DNA of 64,000 nt from Pseudomonadota bacterium (lineage in GTDB: Bacteria; Myxococcota_A; Polyangia; Haliangiales; Haliangiaceae): contig JAKSDA010000487.1 in the NCBI GenBank assembly GCA_022360315.1, positions 1 through 64,000 on the forward strand. Direction: 5' to 3'. Shown piece after piece: positions 45,846 to 54,549 of this stretch. A program made the translations under genes and the position numbers. Position 1 is the stretch's first letter, and every line of letters begins with the position of its first letter. The notes under the pieces were generated by a model. The model saw only the letters and a program-made list of their open reading frames with translations, was not told the DNA's origin and searched no databases.

Positions 45846-47501
45846 TCACTCGCCGTCGATCTTATCGTCGTCGATGAGCCGCCAGGGCTCGGTGTCGCCG
45901 TCGTCGAGGAATGTCTGGATCGAGCGCTCGCCGGAAAATAACGTGTCTCCGTGGTCGCTCTCGTCGTCGTCGGCCGATAGTTTCTCCACTGCCTTTCCCG
46001 TCTGCTTGCGCACTTCTGTGTAGAGTCGGCTCATAAATGCCTGGACCGTGTGGCGGCCGCTGGCCGATGAGGCCTGGCGAGCCGATACCAGCGCGCGGGA
46101 GCCCATGGACACGGCATCGCGCTGGCGACCGATGGCGAAATAGAGCTTGGCCAGCTGCATCTGTAGTTGCCACAGCGATTCCGGCACATCGGTCGCCGTC
46201 CCCGAGGTGACTAGATCGATCGCTTCCTCGAGCTCCCTGATGGCCTTTTTTGGCGCACCGGCCTCGGTCTGTAGCGCGGCCAGGATTTGATAGCAGCCGA
46301 TGATCATGGCCCGGTTGCCCAGGCGAATGGCGCGGCCGATAGCACGGACCAGAATCTGGCTCGCCTGGTCGGCATTGCCATTGGCAAATGCGCGCTTGGC
46401 CTCGCTCTTGGCGCGTTCGAACTCGTCCTCGGTCTCCCCGACATCGCGGGCTGGCAATAGGCGGGCGCCGCATTCAGCACAAAATCGAAAGCTCGCGTCA
46501 TTGCGGTTGCCGCACCGGGGACAGGTCGACCGTTTGCCGACCACTTCGAGCGCATTTTGTACAGCCCTGCGAAAACTGGATACATCGGCAAAGCGATCGT
46601 TGGGATCGGAAGCCAGTGCACACTCGACAATCTTGCCCAGTTCGGCGGCAATTTGATGCTCGTCGGGACCGTCCGCCTCATTGTAAAGGCCGCGAGCTTG
46701 CTCCAGGGTCTGCGACGCGATCCCCTCTGAAGAGGGCAGATTGCCGGTCAATAGCTCGTGGAGGATCACACCTGCTGCGTAGATGTCGGTGGCACGGCTG
46801 GGACAGGCACCGACGACGAGTTCCGGCGCCATGTACTCAGGTGAGCCGGCGAATTGCAGATCCAATACCGTAGGGGCCCGAGATTCCGCCTCCGTCGTGC
46901 CCTCCCCGGCGCCACCATGAAATAAATGTGCGATGGTGAAGTCGATGACCTTGGCGAGTACGCGACCGTCGCGCAGTTCATCGACGATGACGTTGTCGCT
47001 TTTCAGATCGGCGTGAATCACTCCCGCTGTATGAGCTTCCTCGAGAGCGTCTAGCACTTGCGATATCACGGTAACCACTCGCCGTATCGGTATAGGGTGG
47101 TCGTCGAGGATCACATTGCTCAACGTGCGGCCGCTCAAGAACTCCATCGCGATGTAGAGCAAGCCATCCTTGGTGTGGCCGTAATCGTAGATCGACAGCA
47201 CATTCGGGTGATGTAGCCGGCTTATGGCAAAAGCCTCGTCGTGAAATCGCCGCACGATCCCGACATCTGCCTCGTACACTGGACGCAGCACCTTGACTGC
47301 AACGGTCCGATTGAGGGCGACTTGATCAGCGCGATACACCCGCCCCGAAGGCCCTTCACCGATCAGTTCACGCAGGACGAACTTGCCCTCCAGACACCGA
47401 CCGATAAGCGCGTCGTCCCGCCGAAAAACGGCTCCGTTGCGGCCTGATGACTGAGGCAGCCGTGCGCCATCCGGAGAAAAGTGCGCGTTGCGCGATGACA
47501 T
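45846..47501 (-). CDS. Ser/Thr protein kinase with zinc ribbon and TPR tail (atypical HRD/DFG)
   Basis: 551 residues. Kinase domain ~35-305: Gly loop GEGPSGRVYRA, AVKVLRPV with the catalytic Lys, then HADLKSDNVIVDE where HRD is HAD (the catalytic Asp kept), and VIDFTIAH where DFG is DFT. SPEYMAPELV and TDIYAAGVILHELLTG are intact. A zinc ribbon (CPRCGNRNDASFRFCAECGA) follows, then TPR-like helices to the C-terminus. The Lys, HxD and D-F-x residues needed for catalysis are present, so it is probably active but atypical. The zinc ribbon-TPR tail suggests assembly or regulation. Confidence 0.88.
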   Translation of the reverse strand: MSSRNAHFSPDGARLPQSSGRNGAVFRRDDALIGRCLEGKFVLRELIGEGPSGRVYRADQVALNRTVAVKVLRPVYEADVGIVRRFHDEAFAISRLHHPNVLSIYDYGHTKDGLLYIAMEFLSGRTLSNVILDDHPIPIRRVVTVISQVLDALEEAHTAGVIHADLKSDNVIVDELRDGRVLAKVIDFTIAHLFHGGAGEGTTEAESRAPTVLDLQFAGSPEYMAPELVVGACPSRATDIYAAGVILHELLTGNLPSSEGIASQTLEQARGLYNEADGPDEHQIAAELGKIVECALASDPNDRFADVSSFRRAVQNALEVVGKRSTCPRCGNRNDASFRFCAECGARLLPARDVGETEDEFERAKSEAKRAFANGNADQASQILVRAIGRAIRLGNRAMIIGCYQILAALQTEAGAPKKAIRELEEAIDLVTSGTATDVPESLWQLQMQLAKLYFAIGRQRDAVSMGSRALVSARQASSASGRHTVQAFMSRLYTEVRKQTGKAVEKLSADDDESDHGDTLFSGERSIQTFLDDGDTEPWRLIDDDKIDGE

Positions 47502-47697
47502 TGTGACGTGGAGAGAGAAACGCCCGCAGGCCAGTTTGTGAGCCTTACCTCAGTGTGATCGCCATCGATCTGAGCCGTCCCGTGGCAAATCTGTGGTCAA
47601 TGGTATGAGCAATTATCCCGAAGGGTTAGAGTAAGATTACCAGTTGCCGCGGCCGACTGTCATGTTTTCGTCCCGCGCCGCACGATTCAGCAACAGA

Positions 47698-47728
47698 AAC
47701 GCATTGGTTGATGCACAACCAATGCGTT
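47698..47728. repeat. 13-bp perfect inverted repeat
   Basis: AACGCATTGGTTG and CAACCAATGCGTT are separated by 5 bases. It has no U-run, so it looks more like an operator or hairpin than a terminator. It sits about 255 bases upstream of the sigma-54 promoter, a distance that would suit an enhancer-binding-protein site. Confidence 0.55.
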
Positions 47729-47953
47729 ATGGGTATCTCGAGAAGATCTCGTCCTGTGCTGTGACCATCACGCGATTGGTGTTCATCTGTGTCGATGGAA
47801 GTGCATGGAAGTGAATGAGTGACAGTCAAGTGTCCATAAAGTTACGCGGGCGCAAAGTAGATTACGCAGCTGATCCCCGGTCTCTGAGAAGGACCTTACG
47901 CACTGCGCAATTGTCTTATCTGTAGTTTCGACGACTTAGATGAGGGTCAATCT

Positions 47954-47969
47954 GGCCTGGCCCTTGCTT
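47954..47969 (+). promoter_or_regulatory. Sigma-54 promoter (-24/-12) of the diacylglycerol-kinase-like gene
   Basis: TGGCCTGGCCCTTGCT fits TGGC-Y-x-N4-TTGCW: the GG and GC doublets are 10 bases apart and the -12 box is complete. The predicted start (~47981) leaves a ~44-base leader with a GGAGG site (48013-48017) before the ATG at 48025. Confidence 0.65.
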
Positions 47970-48024
47970 TGTAACGGCGGCACGACATTCCTGTCTTCGC
48001 AGACGCACAATTGGAGGTCTGCTC

Positions 48025-49080
48025 ATGCAAATCGGCGTTATCACCAATCCCAAAAGTCGCAAGAATCGGCTCACCCCTCATCGGGCCAGCAATCTCAAGA
48101 AAATTCTCGGCGACATGGGTGAAGTCCACACCACTGAGACGATCGATTCGATCAAACCGATCCTGCGCGAGTTTCTCCGCAAGCGAGCTCGCTACTGGGT
48201 CGCCGACGGCGGTGACGGTGCATTGCACTGGATGTTTCGGCTCGGCATGGAGGTGCTGGAGGAGGATGAATTCGCCGGCATGACGATGCCCTTGCCCATC
48301 GTCCCGACCAAGGGCGGCACCATCGACTTTGTCGCCAATAATGTGGGAATCGAGGGAACCGCCGAGACAATCCTGGCCAAGCTGAAAAACTCGATCGAGC
48401 AAGGCCGCCGCATCGGAGAAGTCGAAGTCGACTCGATGCTCGTCCAGGGTATTGAAGTGACCGGAGACGGCGAGGTGCCATTTCGCACCTACGGCTTTGC
48501 CTCCGCAGCTGGTGGCGTCGGCCAGCGCTTCTTTTCCAAGTACTACGCCCACAAAGACCCCAATCCGCGCACCATTGTCAAGGTTGTAGCCAACACGCTT
48601 ATGTCCATGCCGGTCGCCATGTCGCCGCTTCGCCACATTCCCGGCATGCCCAGAAACCTGCGCAACTATGCCAACGAACTGTTCAAGCCGACTCCGGCTC
48701 GTGTAACGCTGGACGGGATGATCTTGCCGAGTAATGAGTTTACCGGCATCCACGTCGCATCGATGTCGATCAATTTCGGCAACTTCTTGCAGTTCTTCGG
48801 CAAAGCTGAGCGTCCCGGATTCATGCACGCTCTGGTCGGGTCGCCATCGCCGGTCACGGTTGCGCTGAATTTGCCCCGCATGACGCGGGGCAAGGAACTG
48901 CGTGGTCGTGAGCTCATCGATCGTCCTTGCCGCGAGCTCACCATAGAGGCCATAAGCGATGAGCTACTCGCTCCCGTCATCGACGGCGAGTACTACCGCA
49001 ACCTGCGCAAAGCCACGTTCAAGCTGGGCCCCCGCATTCGCATCCCCAAGGTTGTCGCCGAAGACTCTGCCGCCAATTAG
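48025..49080 (+). CDS. Diacylglycerol-kinase-family lipid kinase
   Basis: 351 residues. The catalytic loop is ADGGDGALHWMFR, the GGDGx motif of the DAGK/sphingosine kinase fold. The Gly-rich segment PIVPTKGGTIDFVANNVG corresponds to the usual GTxNDFA loop with GGTIDF. Later conserved pieces are RTYGFASAAGGVGQRFFSKY and GEYYRNLRKATFKLGPRIRI. Members phosphorylate diacylglycerol, ceramide or related lipids. It is preceded by a GGAGG site and a good sigma-54 promoter, which is unusual for this enzyme class and suggests stress- or development-linked expression. Confidence 0.85.
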   Translation: MQIGVITNPKSRKNRLTPHRASNLKKILGDMGEVHTTETIDSIKPILREFLRKRARYWVADGGDGALHWMFRLGMEVLEEDEFAGMTMPLPIVPTKGGTIDFVANNVGIEGTAETILAKLKNSIEQGRRIGEVEVDSMLVQGIEVTGDGEVPFRTYGFASAAGGVGQRFFSKYYAHKDPNPRTIVKVVANTLMSMPVAMSPLRHIPGMPRNLRNYANELFKPTPARVTLDGMILPSNEFTGIHVASMSINFGNFLQFFGKAERPGFMHALVGSPSPVTVALNLPRMTRGKELRGRELIDRPCRELTIEAISDELLAPVIDGEYYRNLRKATFKLGPRIRIPKVVAEDSAAN

Positions 49081-49111
49081 CGTTAACCAGCCCGGATTGG
49101 GCTAACCCACA

Positions 49112-49504
49112 TCACTTCTCGCAGCTGACCTTTGCCGGTGCACTCTTGTCGGTGACGCACGTGGCGTTTTTTTTACACCGGGCAGCCTTGCAGGCTTTTT
49201 CCTTGCTGTCGAAGCAGCGATTCTTGTGGACGTAGAAGCAGTTATCGCGTTTGCCTTTCCAGCGCCATCCGCCCCATTTTTTGCCCTTGGAACTCACTGC
49301 CCGGCCATCTCCAGCGGATGTGCCGGCCGTTTTCGAGGCGTCGTCCGAGCTGGGTGAGGTGGATTCTGCCTTGCTGTCGCCGCCGCATCCTGCCGACAGA
49401 AGTGCTGCCGATCCTGCAGGGGCGACGAGCAGCGCGGCGACCAATGGGGCTGCAAAAACGGCTGCGCCAAAGTTGCGCGCCAGTGTCATCATGCGTCGTG
49501 TCAT
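49112..49504 (-). CDS. Small Cys-rich lipoprotein
   Basis: 130 residues. Signal peptide and lipobox: AALLVAPAGSAALLSAGCGG. A low-complexity Ser/Asp linker follows, then a basic Cys-containing module (KRDNCFYVHKNRCFDSKEKA, CKAARCKKNATCVTDKSA) with six cysteines that probably form disulfides. It ends with SCEK. Proteins of this kind are common in myxobacterial envelopes. The function is unknown. It converges with the diacylglycerol-kinase-like gene. Confidence 0.65.
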   Translation of the reverse strand: MTRRMMTLARNFGAAVFAAPLVAALLVAPAGSAALLSAGCGGDSKAESTSPSSDDASKTAGTSAGDGRAVSSKGKKWGGWRWKGKRDNCFYVHKNRCFDSKEKACKAARCKKNATCVTDKSAPAKVSCEK

Positions 49505-49534
49505 CGGGGCTTACCATGCCATACTTGGCGGGAC

Positions 49535-50269
49535 GTGAAGAAGGATGAACTCGAATCGGCTGTCCTCGACCTGTGGGTGACCACGCAAATCTCGCTCACC
49601 CCGGCCAATATCCAGTACCACAGCGGGCTGCCGCGTCGAAAGCTGAAGAAGTGGCTCGATGAACTGGTCATGGACGGAACCCTCGAGCTAGGCAGTGATG
49701 ATGCGGGCGAGCTAGTATTCACCGTGCCGGGTGCTGACCGACCGGCCTCGGGGGTGCGCAACTTTGCCGAGCGCGATCGCCTCGCCGCCTTAAAAAACTC
49801 AGTTCGCGCCGAGAGTGCAAAGAAAGCGGCGAAACGCCGCGAACGCGAGCTCGCAGAGCTGCGCGCTCGCGAACAAGCGGCGCAAGAAGCGAGCCGCTCG
49901 TCGGCCCTCGAGCATCTGGACAACAAGCGCGACGCCAAGAAGACCGCTCTGGACATTGCCCTGAGTGCTCGCCGCGAGCTGGAAAAACCACCCGGGGAAC
50001 AGGAAAAGTCGCTTCTGGTCTCCGGCGCCCTGTCACTGGCACTGGGACCGCTCGGTTGGCTCTACGCCGGATCATTTCGCGAGGCGATTCCGGCTGCGGT
50101 CGCGTTCGTCGTACTCTGGCAGGTACTGCCGATCTTCATCTTGTTCCCCATCCTGGGCATCGCCATGCCGCTATCAGGCGTCGCCGGTCTGGTCTACGCC
50201 TGGCAGCACAACAAAACCGGCAAACGGGGCCGTCTCCTGACCAAAGGCGACGACGACGAATCCCAATAG
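49535..50269 (+). CDS. Membrane protein with N-terminal winged-helix-like domain
   Basis: 244 residues from GTG 49535. Residues 1-65 resemble a winged helix (LDLWVTTQISLTPANIQYHS, GLPRRKLKKWLDELVMDGTL). A long charged coiled-coil (~70-150, NFAERDRLAALKNSVRAESA) leads to two or three transmembrane helices (GALSLALGPLGWLYAGSFRE, FVVLWQVLPIFILFPILGIA). The arrangement suggests a membrane-linked DNA- or partner-binding protein. The function is unknown. Confidence 0.6.
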   Translation: MKKDELESAVLDLWVTTQISLTPANIQYHSGLPRRKLKKWLDELVMDGTLELGSDDAGELVFTVPGADRPASGVRNFAERDRLAALKNSVRAESAKKAAKRRERELAELRAREQAAQEASRSSALEHLDNKRDAKKTALDIALSARRELEKPPGEQEKSLLVSGALSLALGPLGWLYAGSFREAIPAAVAFVVLWQVLPIFILFPILGIAMPLSGVAGLVYAWQHNKTGKRGRLLTKGDDDESQ

Positions 50270-50339
50270 GCATTGACCTGCCGCTGTCTTGCCGAGCTCT
50301 TGCCACCCCAAACCGACACCGAACGGCGACTGTCGGCCC

Positions 50340-50367
50340 AGATCAGGTAAACCTCATTACCTGATCT
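50340..50367. terminator. 11-bp perfect hairpin after the membrane-protein gene
   Basis: AGATCAGGTAA and TTACCTGATCT around a 6-base loop, in the 217-base gap before the next kinase. It could also be an operator. Confidence 0.45.
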
Positions 50368-50486
50368 GACAAGAAATAATCAGTCGACCATCAGATCGGG
50401 ATTCACCAGTCTGCTGACTCACGTGACAGACGATGTACGAACCCGCGTTGGGTTCTCTTTGATACGGATCCGGGCGGAGTAGAAGA

Positions 50487-51758
50487 TTGGTTTTTGAACC
50501 GCAACATGCACGAGACGAAGAGCTTGTAACCCGGACCAGCCTACCGGAGCAGCTGAGTCTCGATTGTGATGCTGACGTTCCTGGAGAAGCTCAAACTGAG
50601 CCCAGCGATGCTTTGCATAAAATCGACAGGCTTATTGGTCGAACCATCGGTCATTATACGATCAAAGAAGTGATCGGCCGGGGTGGGATGGCTGTGGTGT
50701 ATTTGGCCGAGCACCGCATCCTCGGCAACGAAGTGGCGCTGAAGGTCCTCCACGCACGATACAATAAACAACAGACTATGGTGCATCGTTTTGTCAACGA
50801 GGCGCGCACCATGGCTTCGATTCGACACTCGAGTATCGTGGCTATCCACGATATTGGACGCAGTCGCGAATGTGATTTGTACACAGTGATGGAGTTGCTG
50901 CGAGGGGAAACGCTGGGGCAGCGTATTGAGCGAGTCGGTCGATTGAGCGAGGCGCGCACGATCAAGATCGCGCGACAAATCGCTGCAGCGCTGGCCGCTG
51001 CGCACGAGCGTGGCGCGATTCATCGCGACATAAAGCCCAACAATATCTTTTTAATCGCGGATTCGGAAGTTCCGGGGGGAGAGCGGGTCAAAGTGTTGGA
51101 CTTCGGCATTGCCAAGAGAAAGGGCATGGGCGGAGGCGAACTGACCGCGGTTGGTGTCGTGATCGGGACACCGGCATATATGGCTCCGGAGCAGTGCACA
51201 CCCAATACCGAGGTAGACGGTCGGTCCGATATCTACAGTCTCGGCGCGCTCATGTATCGCATGGTTACCGGCGAAAGGCCGTTTGCTACGGGCGACGAGT
51301 ACGAGCTCATGTGGAATCATCTACATGCGACGCCGGATACACCCATCGAGAGGGGAGCATCGATCTCGATGGCGCTGAACAGAGCGATCATGACCTGTCT
51401 GGCCAAGGATCCGGCGGTGCGTTTTCAATCGATGCACGAGCTATCGGAGCATCTGGCGGTTGTCGAGGCTGATGCGGTTGAAATCAGTGGACCTATTGTC
51501 CCGCCCCAGACCATGCAGCGGTTGCCGCTACCGGCACCGCCGCCACGGCCCGAGGGCATCATGGTCGATCCTGGATCGCCTGCTCAGGCATCGCTGGAAG
51601 CGTACGACTGCGGCTGTACCGAGGTCGAGATCCGCGTCGCCGATATGGCAGAACAAGCTGCCACAGTCCCGAGCCGGAGGGCGCATCTGATCTGGTCGAC
51701 CGTCGGCGGTCTGGTCCTGGCCGGGGCGATCATCGTCCTGTCGACGCTGCTCGGCTAG
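50487..51758 (+). CDS. Membrane-anchored Ser/Thr protein kinase
   Basis: 423 residues from a TTG start at 50487; no better in-frame start with a ribosome-binding site was seen, so the N-terminus is uncertain. Kinase domain ~55-325 with all motifs: GRGGMAVVYLA, VALKVLHARY, AIHRDIKPNNIFLI, VLDFGIAKRK, GTPAYMAPEQC and SDIYSLGALMYRM. A Pro-rich linker with a CGC pair follows (DCGCTEVEIRVADM), then a single C-terminal transmembrane helix (LIWSTVGGLVLAGAIIVLST), so the kinase faces the cytoplasm. It is unlike the kinase at 45846-47501, which has a zinc ribbon and atypical HRD/DFG. It is followed by two strong hairpins. Confidence 0.9.
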   Translation: MVFEPQHARDEELVTRTSLPEQLSLDCDADVPGEAQTEPSDALHKIDRLIGRTIGHYTIKEVIGRGGMAVVYLAEHRILGNEVALKVLHARYNKQQTMVHRFVNEARTMASIRHSSIVAIHDIGRSRECDLYTVMELLRGETLGQRIERVGRLSEARTIKIARQIAAALAAAHERGAIHRDIKPNNIFLIADSEVPGGERVKVLDFGIAKRKGMGGGELTAVGVVIGTPAYMAPEQCTPNTEVDGRSDIYSLGALMYRMVTGERPFATGDEYELMWNHLHATPDTPIERGASISMALNRAIMTCLAKDPAVRFQSMHELSEHLAVVEADAVEISGPIVPPQTMQRLPLPAPPPRPEGIMVDPGSPAQASLEAYDCGCTEVEIRVADMAEQAATVPSRRAHLIWSTVGGLVLAGAIIVLSTLLG

Positions 51759-51762
51759 CAGC

Positions 51763-51788
51763 ATTCGGGAAAAATCGTTTTCCCGAAT
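51763..51788 (+). terminator. Terminator hairpin after the membrane kinase
   Basis: ATTCGGGAAAA / TTTTCCCGAAT, a perfect 11-bp stem with a 4-base loop, immediately after the stop. Confidence 0.6.
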
Positions 51789-51877
51789 CTGTGTGCCCCG
51801 GCCGAGAACGGCGATCAGCCGATTTCGGGCACATGGGGCCCGGCGGGAGTCCGCCGGAGGGCTTTGCCCAACAATGG

Positions 51878-51911
51878 TAGCAGCGTTCGGGATTTTTCCC
51901 GAACGCTGCTA
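51878..51911. repeat. 15-bp perfect inverted repeat with TTTT loop
   Basis: TAGCAGCGTTCGGGA and TCCCGAACGCTGCTA around TTTT. It shares the TTCGGGA half-site with the hairpin at 51763-51788. The ~410-base interval 51759-52171 has no gene. It could be a second terminator or a mobile-element scar. Confidence 0.55.
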
Positions 51912-52171
51912 GAGACCGGAACCGCAACCCGAGACCAAACTGAGGTTATGGGCTGGGTATTGATCCAGCAATGAAGTGGAGTGCAGCTGTTGCAGCAAAC
52001 TCATTGTGTGTAACCATTTCGCTTTGCCCACGTTAGCCCATGGCGAAGAGAGCAGGGTCCCATTGGGGGACTGCAATGGTTTTCGCGGGCGCACCATCAA
52101 AACCAGGTCGATGAACAACCAGGCCATCAACGACTGTGTATCGACTGCGAGACTCACCGTAGAGCGAAGCC

Positions 52172-52885
52172 ATGACCGACTCATTCAACCCGGGAAATCG
52201 TCTGATCGTGGCCCTGGATGTGGCGACACGGCGTCGTGCCGACGACCTGATCAACCGCCTGGGCGATGCTGTATCCTGGCTGAAGATCGGACTGGAACTG
52301 TTCGTGGCCGAAGGGCCGAGCATCGTGCGGCACTACATCCAGCAGAACTACCGGATCATGCTCGACCTCAAGCTGCACGACATTCCGGCCACAGTAGAAC
52401 AGGCCAGCCGTCGAGTCGCCAACCTGGGGGCCGAATTGCTCACAGTGCACGCTGGCGGCGGTCGCGCCATGCTCGAGGCCGCGGTGCGTGGCGCCGAGAG
52501 CACGAGTCAGTTGCGTATACTGGCGGTAACCGCCCTGACCTCCCTCGACCAGAGCGATCTGGCCGAGGTCGGCATTGCCGCAACGATGGACGATTTGGTT
52601 CTCGGTCGCGCCCGCCTGGCCGTGACCGCCGGGTGCCACGGAGTCGTCGCTTCACCGCGCGAAGCGACCCGTTTGCGCGCAGCGATACCCGATCGCTTCC
52701 TGCTGGTCACACCGGGCGTTCGGCCACGCGGCAGCCACGCAGATGATCAAAAGCGGGTCATGACGCCCGAGCAGGCCCGTGCAGCAGGAGCTGACCTGAT
52801 CGTCTGCGGCCGTCCCATCCGCGACGCCACTGATCCAGCGGCCAGCGCTCGCGCCATCATCGCCGAGCTGGCGGCGAGCAAGTGA
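52172..52885 (+). CDS. pyrF: Orotidine 5'-phosphate decarboxylase
   Basis: 237 residues, the usual length. The TIM-barrel signature is complete: RLIVALDVATRRRADDLINR, WLKIGLELF, IMLDLKLHDIPATVEQASRR with the catalytic Asp-x-Lys-x-x-Asp, LLTVHAGGGRAM, VTPGVRPRG and LIVCGRPIRDA. It makes UMP from OMP, the last step of de novo pyrimidine synthesis. Its TGA overlaps the GTG start of rlmB (GTGA), so the two genes are coupled although their functions are unrelated. Confidence 0.97.
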   Translation: MTDSFNPGNRLIVALDVATRRRADDLINRLGDAVSWLKIGLELFVAEGPSIVRHYIQQNYRIMLDLKLHDIPATVEQASRRVANLGAELLTVHAGGGRAMLEAAVRGAESTSQLRILAVTALTSLDQSDLAEVGIAATMDDLVLGRARLAVTAGCHGVVASPREATRLRAAIPDRFLLVTPGVRPRGSHADDQKRVMTPEQARAAGADLIVCGRPIRDATDPAASARAIIAELAASK

Positions 52886-53700
52886 GTGAGCGAAGCATGA
52901 CCGGACGTCCCGGAAAGGAACGTCTGGTCTACGGCGTGGGTCCAGTGGGTGAGCTCTTGCGCCGCCGGACTGGTGACATCGCGGTCCTTTATGTGAGCGA
53001 GCAGCGCAAGGCGAGGACGCGCGATCCAGTGGCCGAACTGGCCAGGGAGGCGCGCTCGCGCGGGGTGAACGTCGAACCGAGGAGTCGCGCCGATCTCGAT
53101 GTTCTGGCCGGGGTGAGGCAGCATCAAGGCGCAGTCGCCATTGCCGGCGACTACGTGTACGCCGATCCGGATCAGCTCATGGCGAGCGCATCGGCGAAAA
53201 ACCCGGAGCAACCGGGGCTCGTACTCGCGCTCGACGGGGTTCGCGACCCGCACAACCTCGGTGCAATCGTGCGCTCGGCCTATCTCTTCGGCGCTGATGG
53301 CATCTTTGTTACCAAAGACCGGGCCGCTCCAATCACTCCGGTGGTCACCAAGGTATCGGCTGGCGCAACCGAGCACATGGCCATCTGCCGGGTGACCAAT
53401 CTGGTCCGCACGCTCGGCCAGCTCAAAGACGCCGGCTTCTGGATCTGTGGCCTGGCGCCTGGACCGGGCGCGAGACCGCTTTACCAGATCGATGGCCGGA
53501 CATCGCTGAGCCTGGTCCTGGGCACCGAAGGAACCGGAATTCGCAAGCTGGTGGCAAGAACCTGCGACTTCCGCGCCGCAATCCCAATGTCCGGCCCCCA
53601 GGTCGGCTCGCTCAACGTCTCGGTCGCAGCTGGAGTCGCACTCTACGAAATCTCCCGGCAACGACATGGCCACGTCCGACCTGTGAAGAAAAACCAATAA
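52882..53700 (+). CDS. rlmB: 23S rRNA 2'-O-methyltransferase (RlmB/TrmH-type SPOUT)
   Basis: 272 residues from GTG 52882. The N-terminal substrate-binding domain starts RLVYGVGPVGELLRR. The SPOUT signatures are LVLALDGVRDPHNLGAIVRS (motif 1), SLVLGTEGTGIRKLVARTCD (motif 2) and IPMSGPQVGSLNVSVAAGVA (motif 3), with the S-adenosylmethionine knot. This pattern fits RlmB, which methylates G2251 of 23S rRNA. A related spoU paralogue cannot be excluded. It is coupled to pyrF. Confidence 0.88.
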   Translation: MSERSMTGRPGKERLVYGVGPVGELLRRRTGDIAVLYVSEQRKARTRDPVAELAREARSRGVNVEPRSRADLDVLAGVRQHQGAVAIAGDYVYADPDQLMASASAKNPEQPGLVLALDGVRDPHNLGAIVRSAYLFGADGIFVTKDRAAPITPVVTKVSAGATEHMAICRVTNLVRTLGQLKDAGFWICGLAPGPGARPLYQIDGRTSLSLVLGTEGTGIRKLVARTCDFRAAIPMSGPQVGSLNVSVAAGVALYEISRQRHGHVRPVKKNQ

Positions 53701-53727
53701 TCCGGCCCAGATCATGTTTGACGGCTC

Positions 53728-54045
53728 TTATCCCCAGCCGCCCGGATCACCCGGCTCGATCTCGTCCCGCTCCCAATAACGGTCGATACCGTGAAGAAAA
53801 CCAAATTCAGACATCAACCAGTAGGCGTCTCCCTCGCGCATGAGCCAAATTCTGGCCGAATCCCGATCGACACATCGGCCGAGAAACTCGATGTGTTTGC
53901 CCTTGCGGCCTGGACGCCGAAATCGCCGCTGCGGGTGGCGTCTCTCCATCGCTTGCCAAAGACTGGCCAACGCATCCTGCTGGTGCTCCTCGGCGAAAGG
54001 ATGACCTGAAACAACTCTCCGACTCCGCACTCGCGGATTTGGCAT
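53728..54045 (-). CDS. Hypothetical small protein
   Basis: 105 residues. Arg-rich N-terminus, then GKHIEFLGRCVDRDSARIWL and MREGDAYWLMSEFGFLHGID, which read as a small alpha/beta domain. Two alternative starts lie nearby. It sits alone beyond the rlmB stop, 188 bases before the second MITE copy. I do not recognise the family. Confidence 0.45.
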   Translation of the reverse strand: MPNPRVRSRRVVSGHPFAEEHQQDALASLWQAMERRHPQRRFRRPGRKGKHIEFLGRCVDRDSARIWLMREGDAYWLMSEFGFLHGIDRYWERDEIEPGDPGGWG

Positions 54046-54233
54046 TTCTCACCTCGTCTCAATCTCCTCTCAAACTACTCTATCACCGCAGCTTCAATCT
54101 ACCCGACCAGACGGCAAAGCTCGGCTGTCCTGTAGACAAACGAATCCATATGTCAATATACGTCATAAACCGCCGGCGACCCACAGCTGGCGACCGGCCC
54201 GGACGCGCAATTGGCGGCGTTGGGGGCTACTAA

Positions 54234-54392
54234 GAGCCGGTCCAAAAACTCTCCGCGTCGCCAGAGCGCCGATCCATCACCGCCAGCGGGCTTGCTCGTC
54301 GGTCAAATCCACCCAGTATTCTCCACTCCTCGCGCACCCACTGGCGGCGCGCCTCGTCGCTCTGGCTCGGTCCGAGGTTTTTGGACCGGCTC
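54234..54392. mobile_element. 159-bp MITE, copy 2, with TAA target duplication
   Basis: Same terminal repeats and orientation as the copy at 34946-35104 and about 96% identical. Flanked by TAA at 54231-54233 and 54393-54395. It ends 6 bases before the long inverted repeat at 54399-54549. Confidence 0.85.
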
Positions 54393-54398
54393 TAAGAG

Positions 54399-54549
54399 CC
54401 GCGACCCGCAAGTAAGTACCCATTACGGCCGACCAGCCCGCCGATGGCTGTGTTGCTCATCGGACACGTAGGCCCACTATGGTCCCTCTTCGCGCCTTGC
54501 CCTCGACGCGCTGGACCGACCCTACTGGGCACTTACTTACGGGTCGCGG
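54399..54549. repeat. Long imperfect inverted repeat (~45-bp arms)
   Basis: The left arm begins CCGCGACCCGCAAGTAAGTA and the right arm, read on the minus strand, begins CCGCGACCCGTAAGTAAGTG. About 35 of ~45 positions match, and ~60 bases lie between the arms. The right arm contains the stop of the TlpA-like gene (…KYRDP-stop), so the left arm looks like an inverted duplicate of that gene end. It could fold into a strong hairpin terminator or be a separate miniature element. Confidence 0.65.

Larger units (their letters stand above)
47502..48024. other. Intergenic stretch with regulatory elements
   Basis: About 520 bases between divergent genes. No gene was seen. It holds a 13-bp perfect inverted repeat at 47698-47728 and a sigma-54-like promoter at 47954-47969. 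The rest is AT-rich. Confidence 0.6.
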
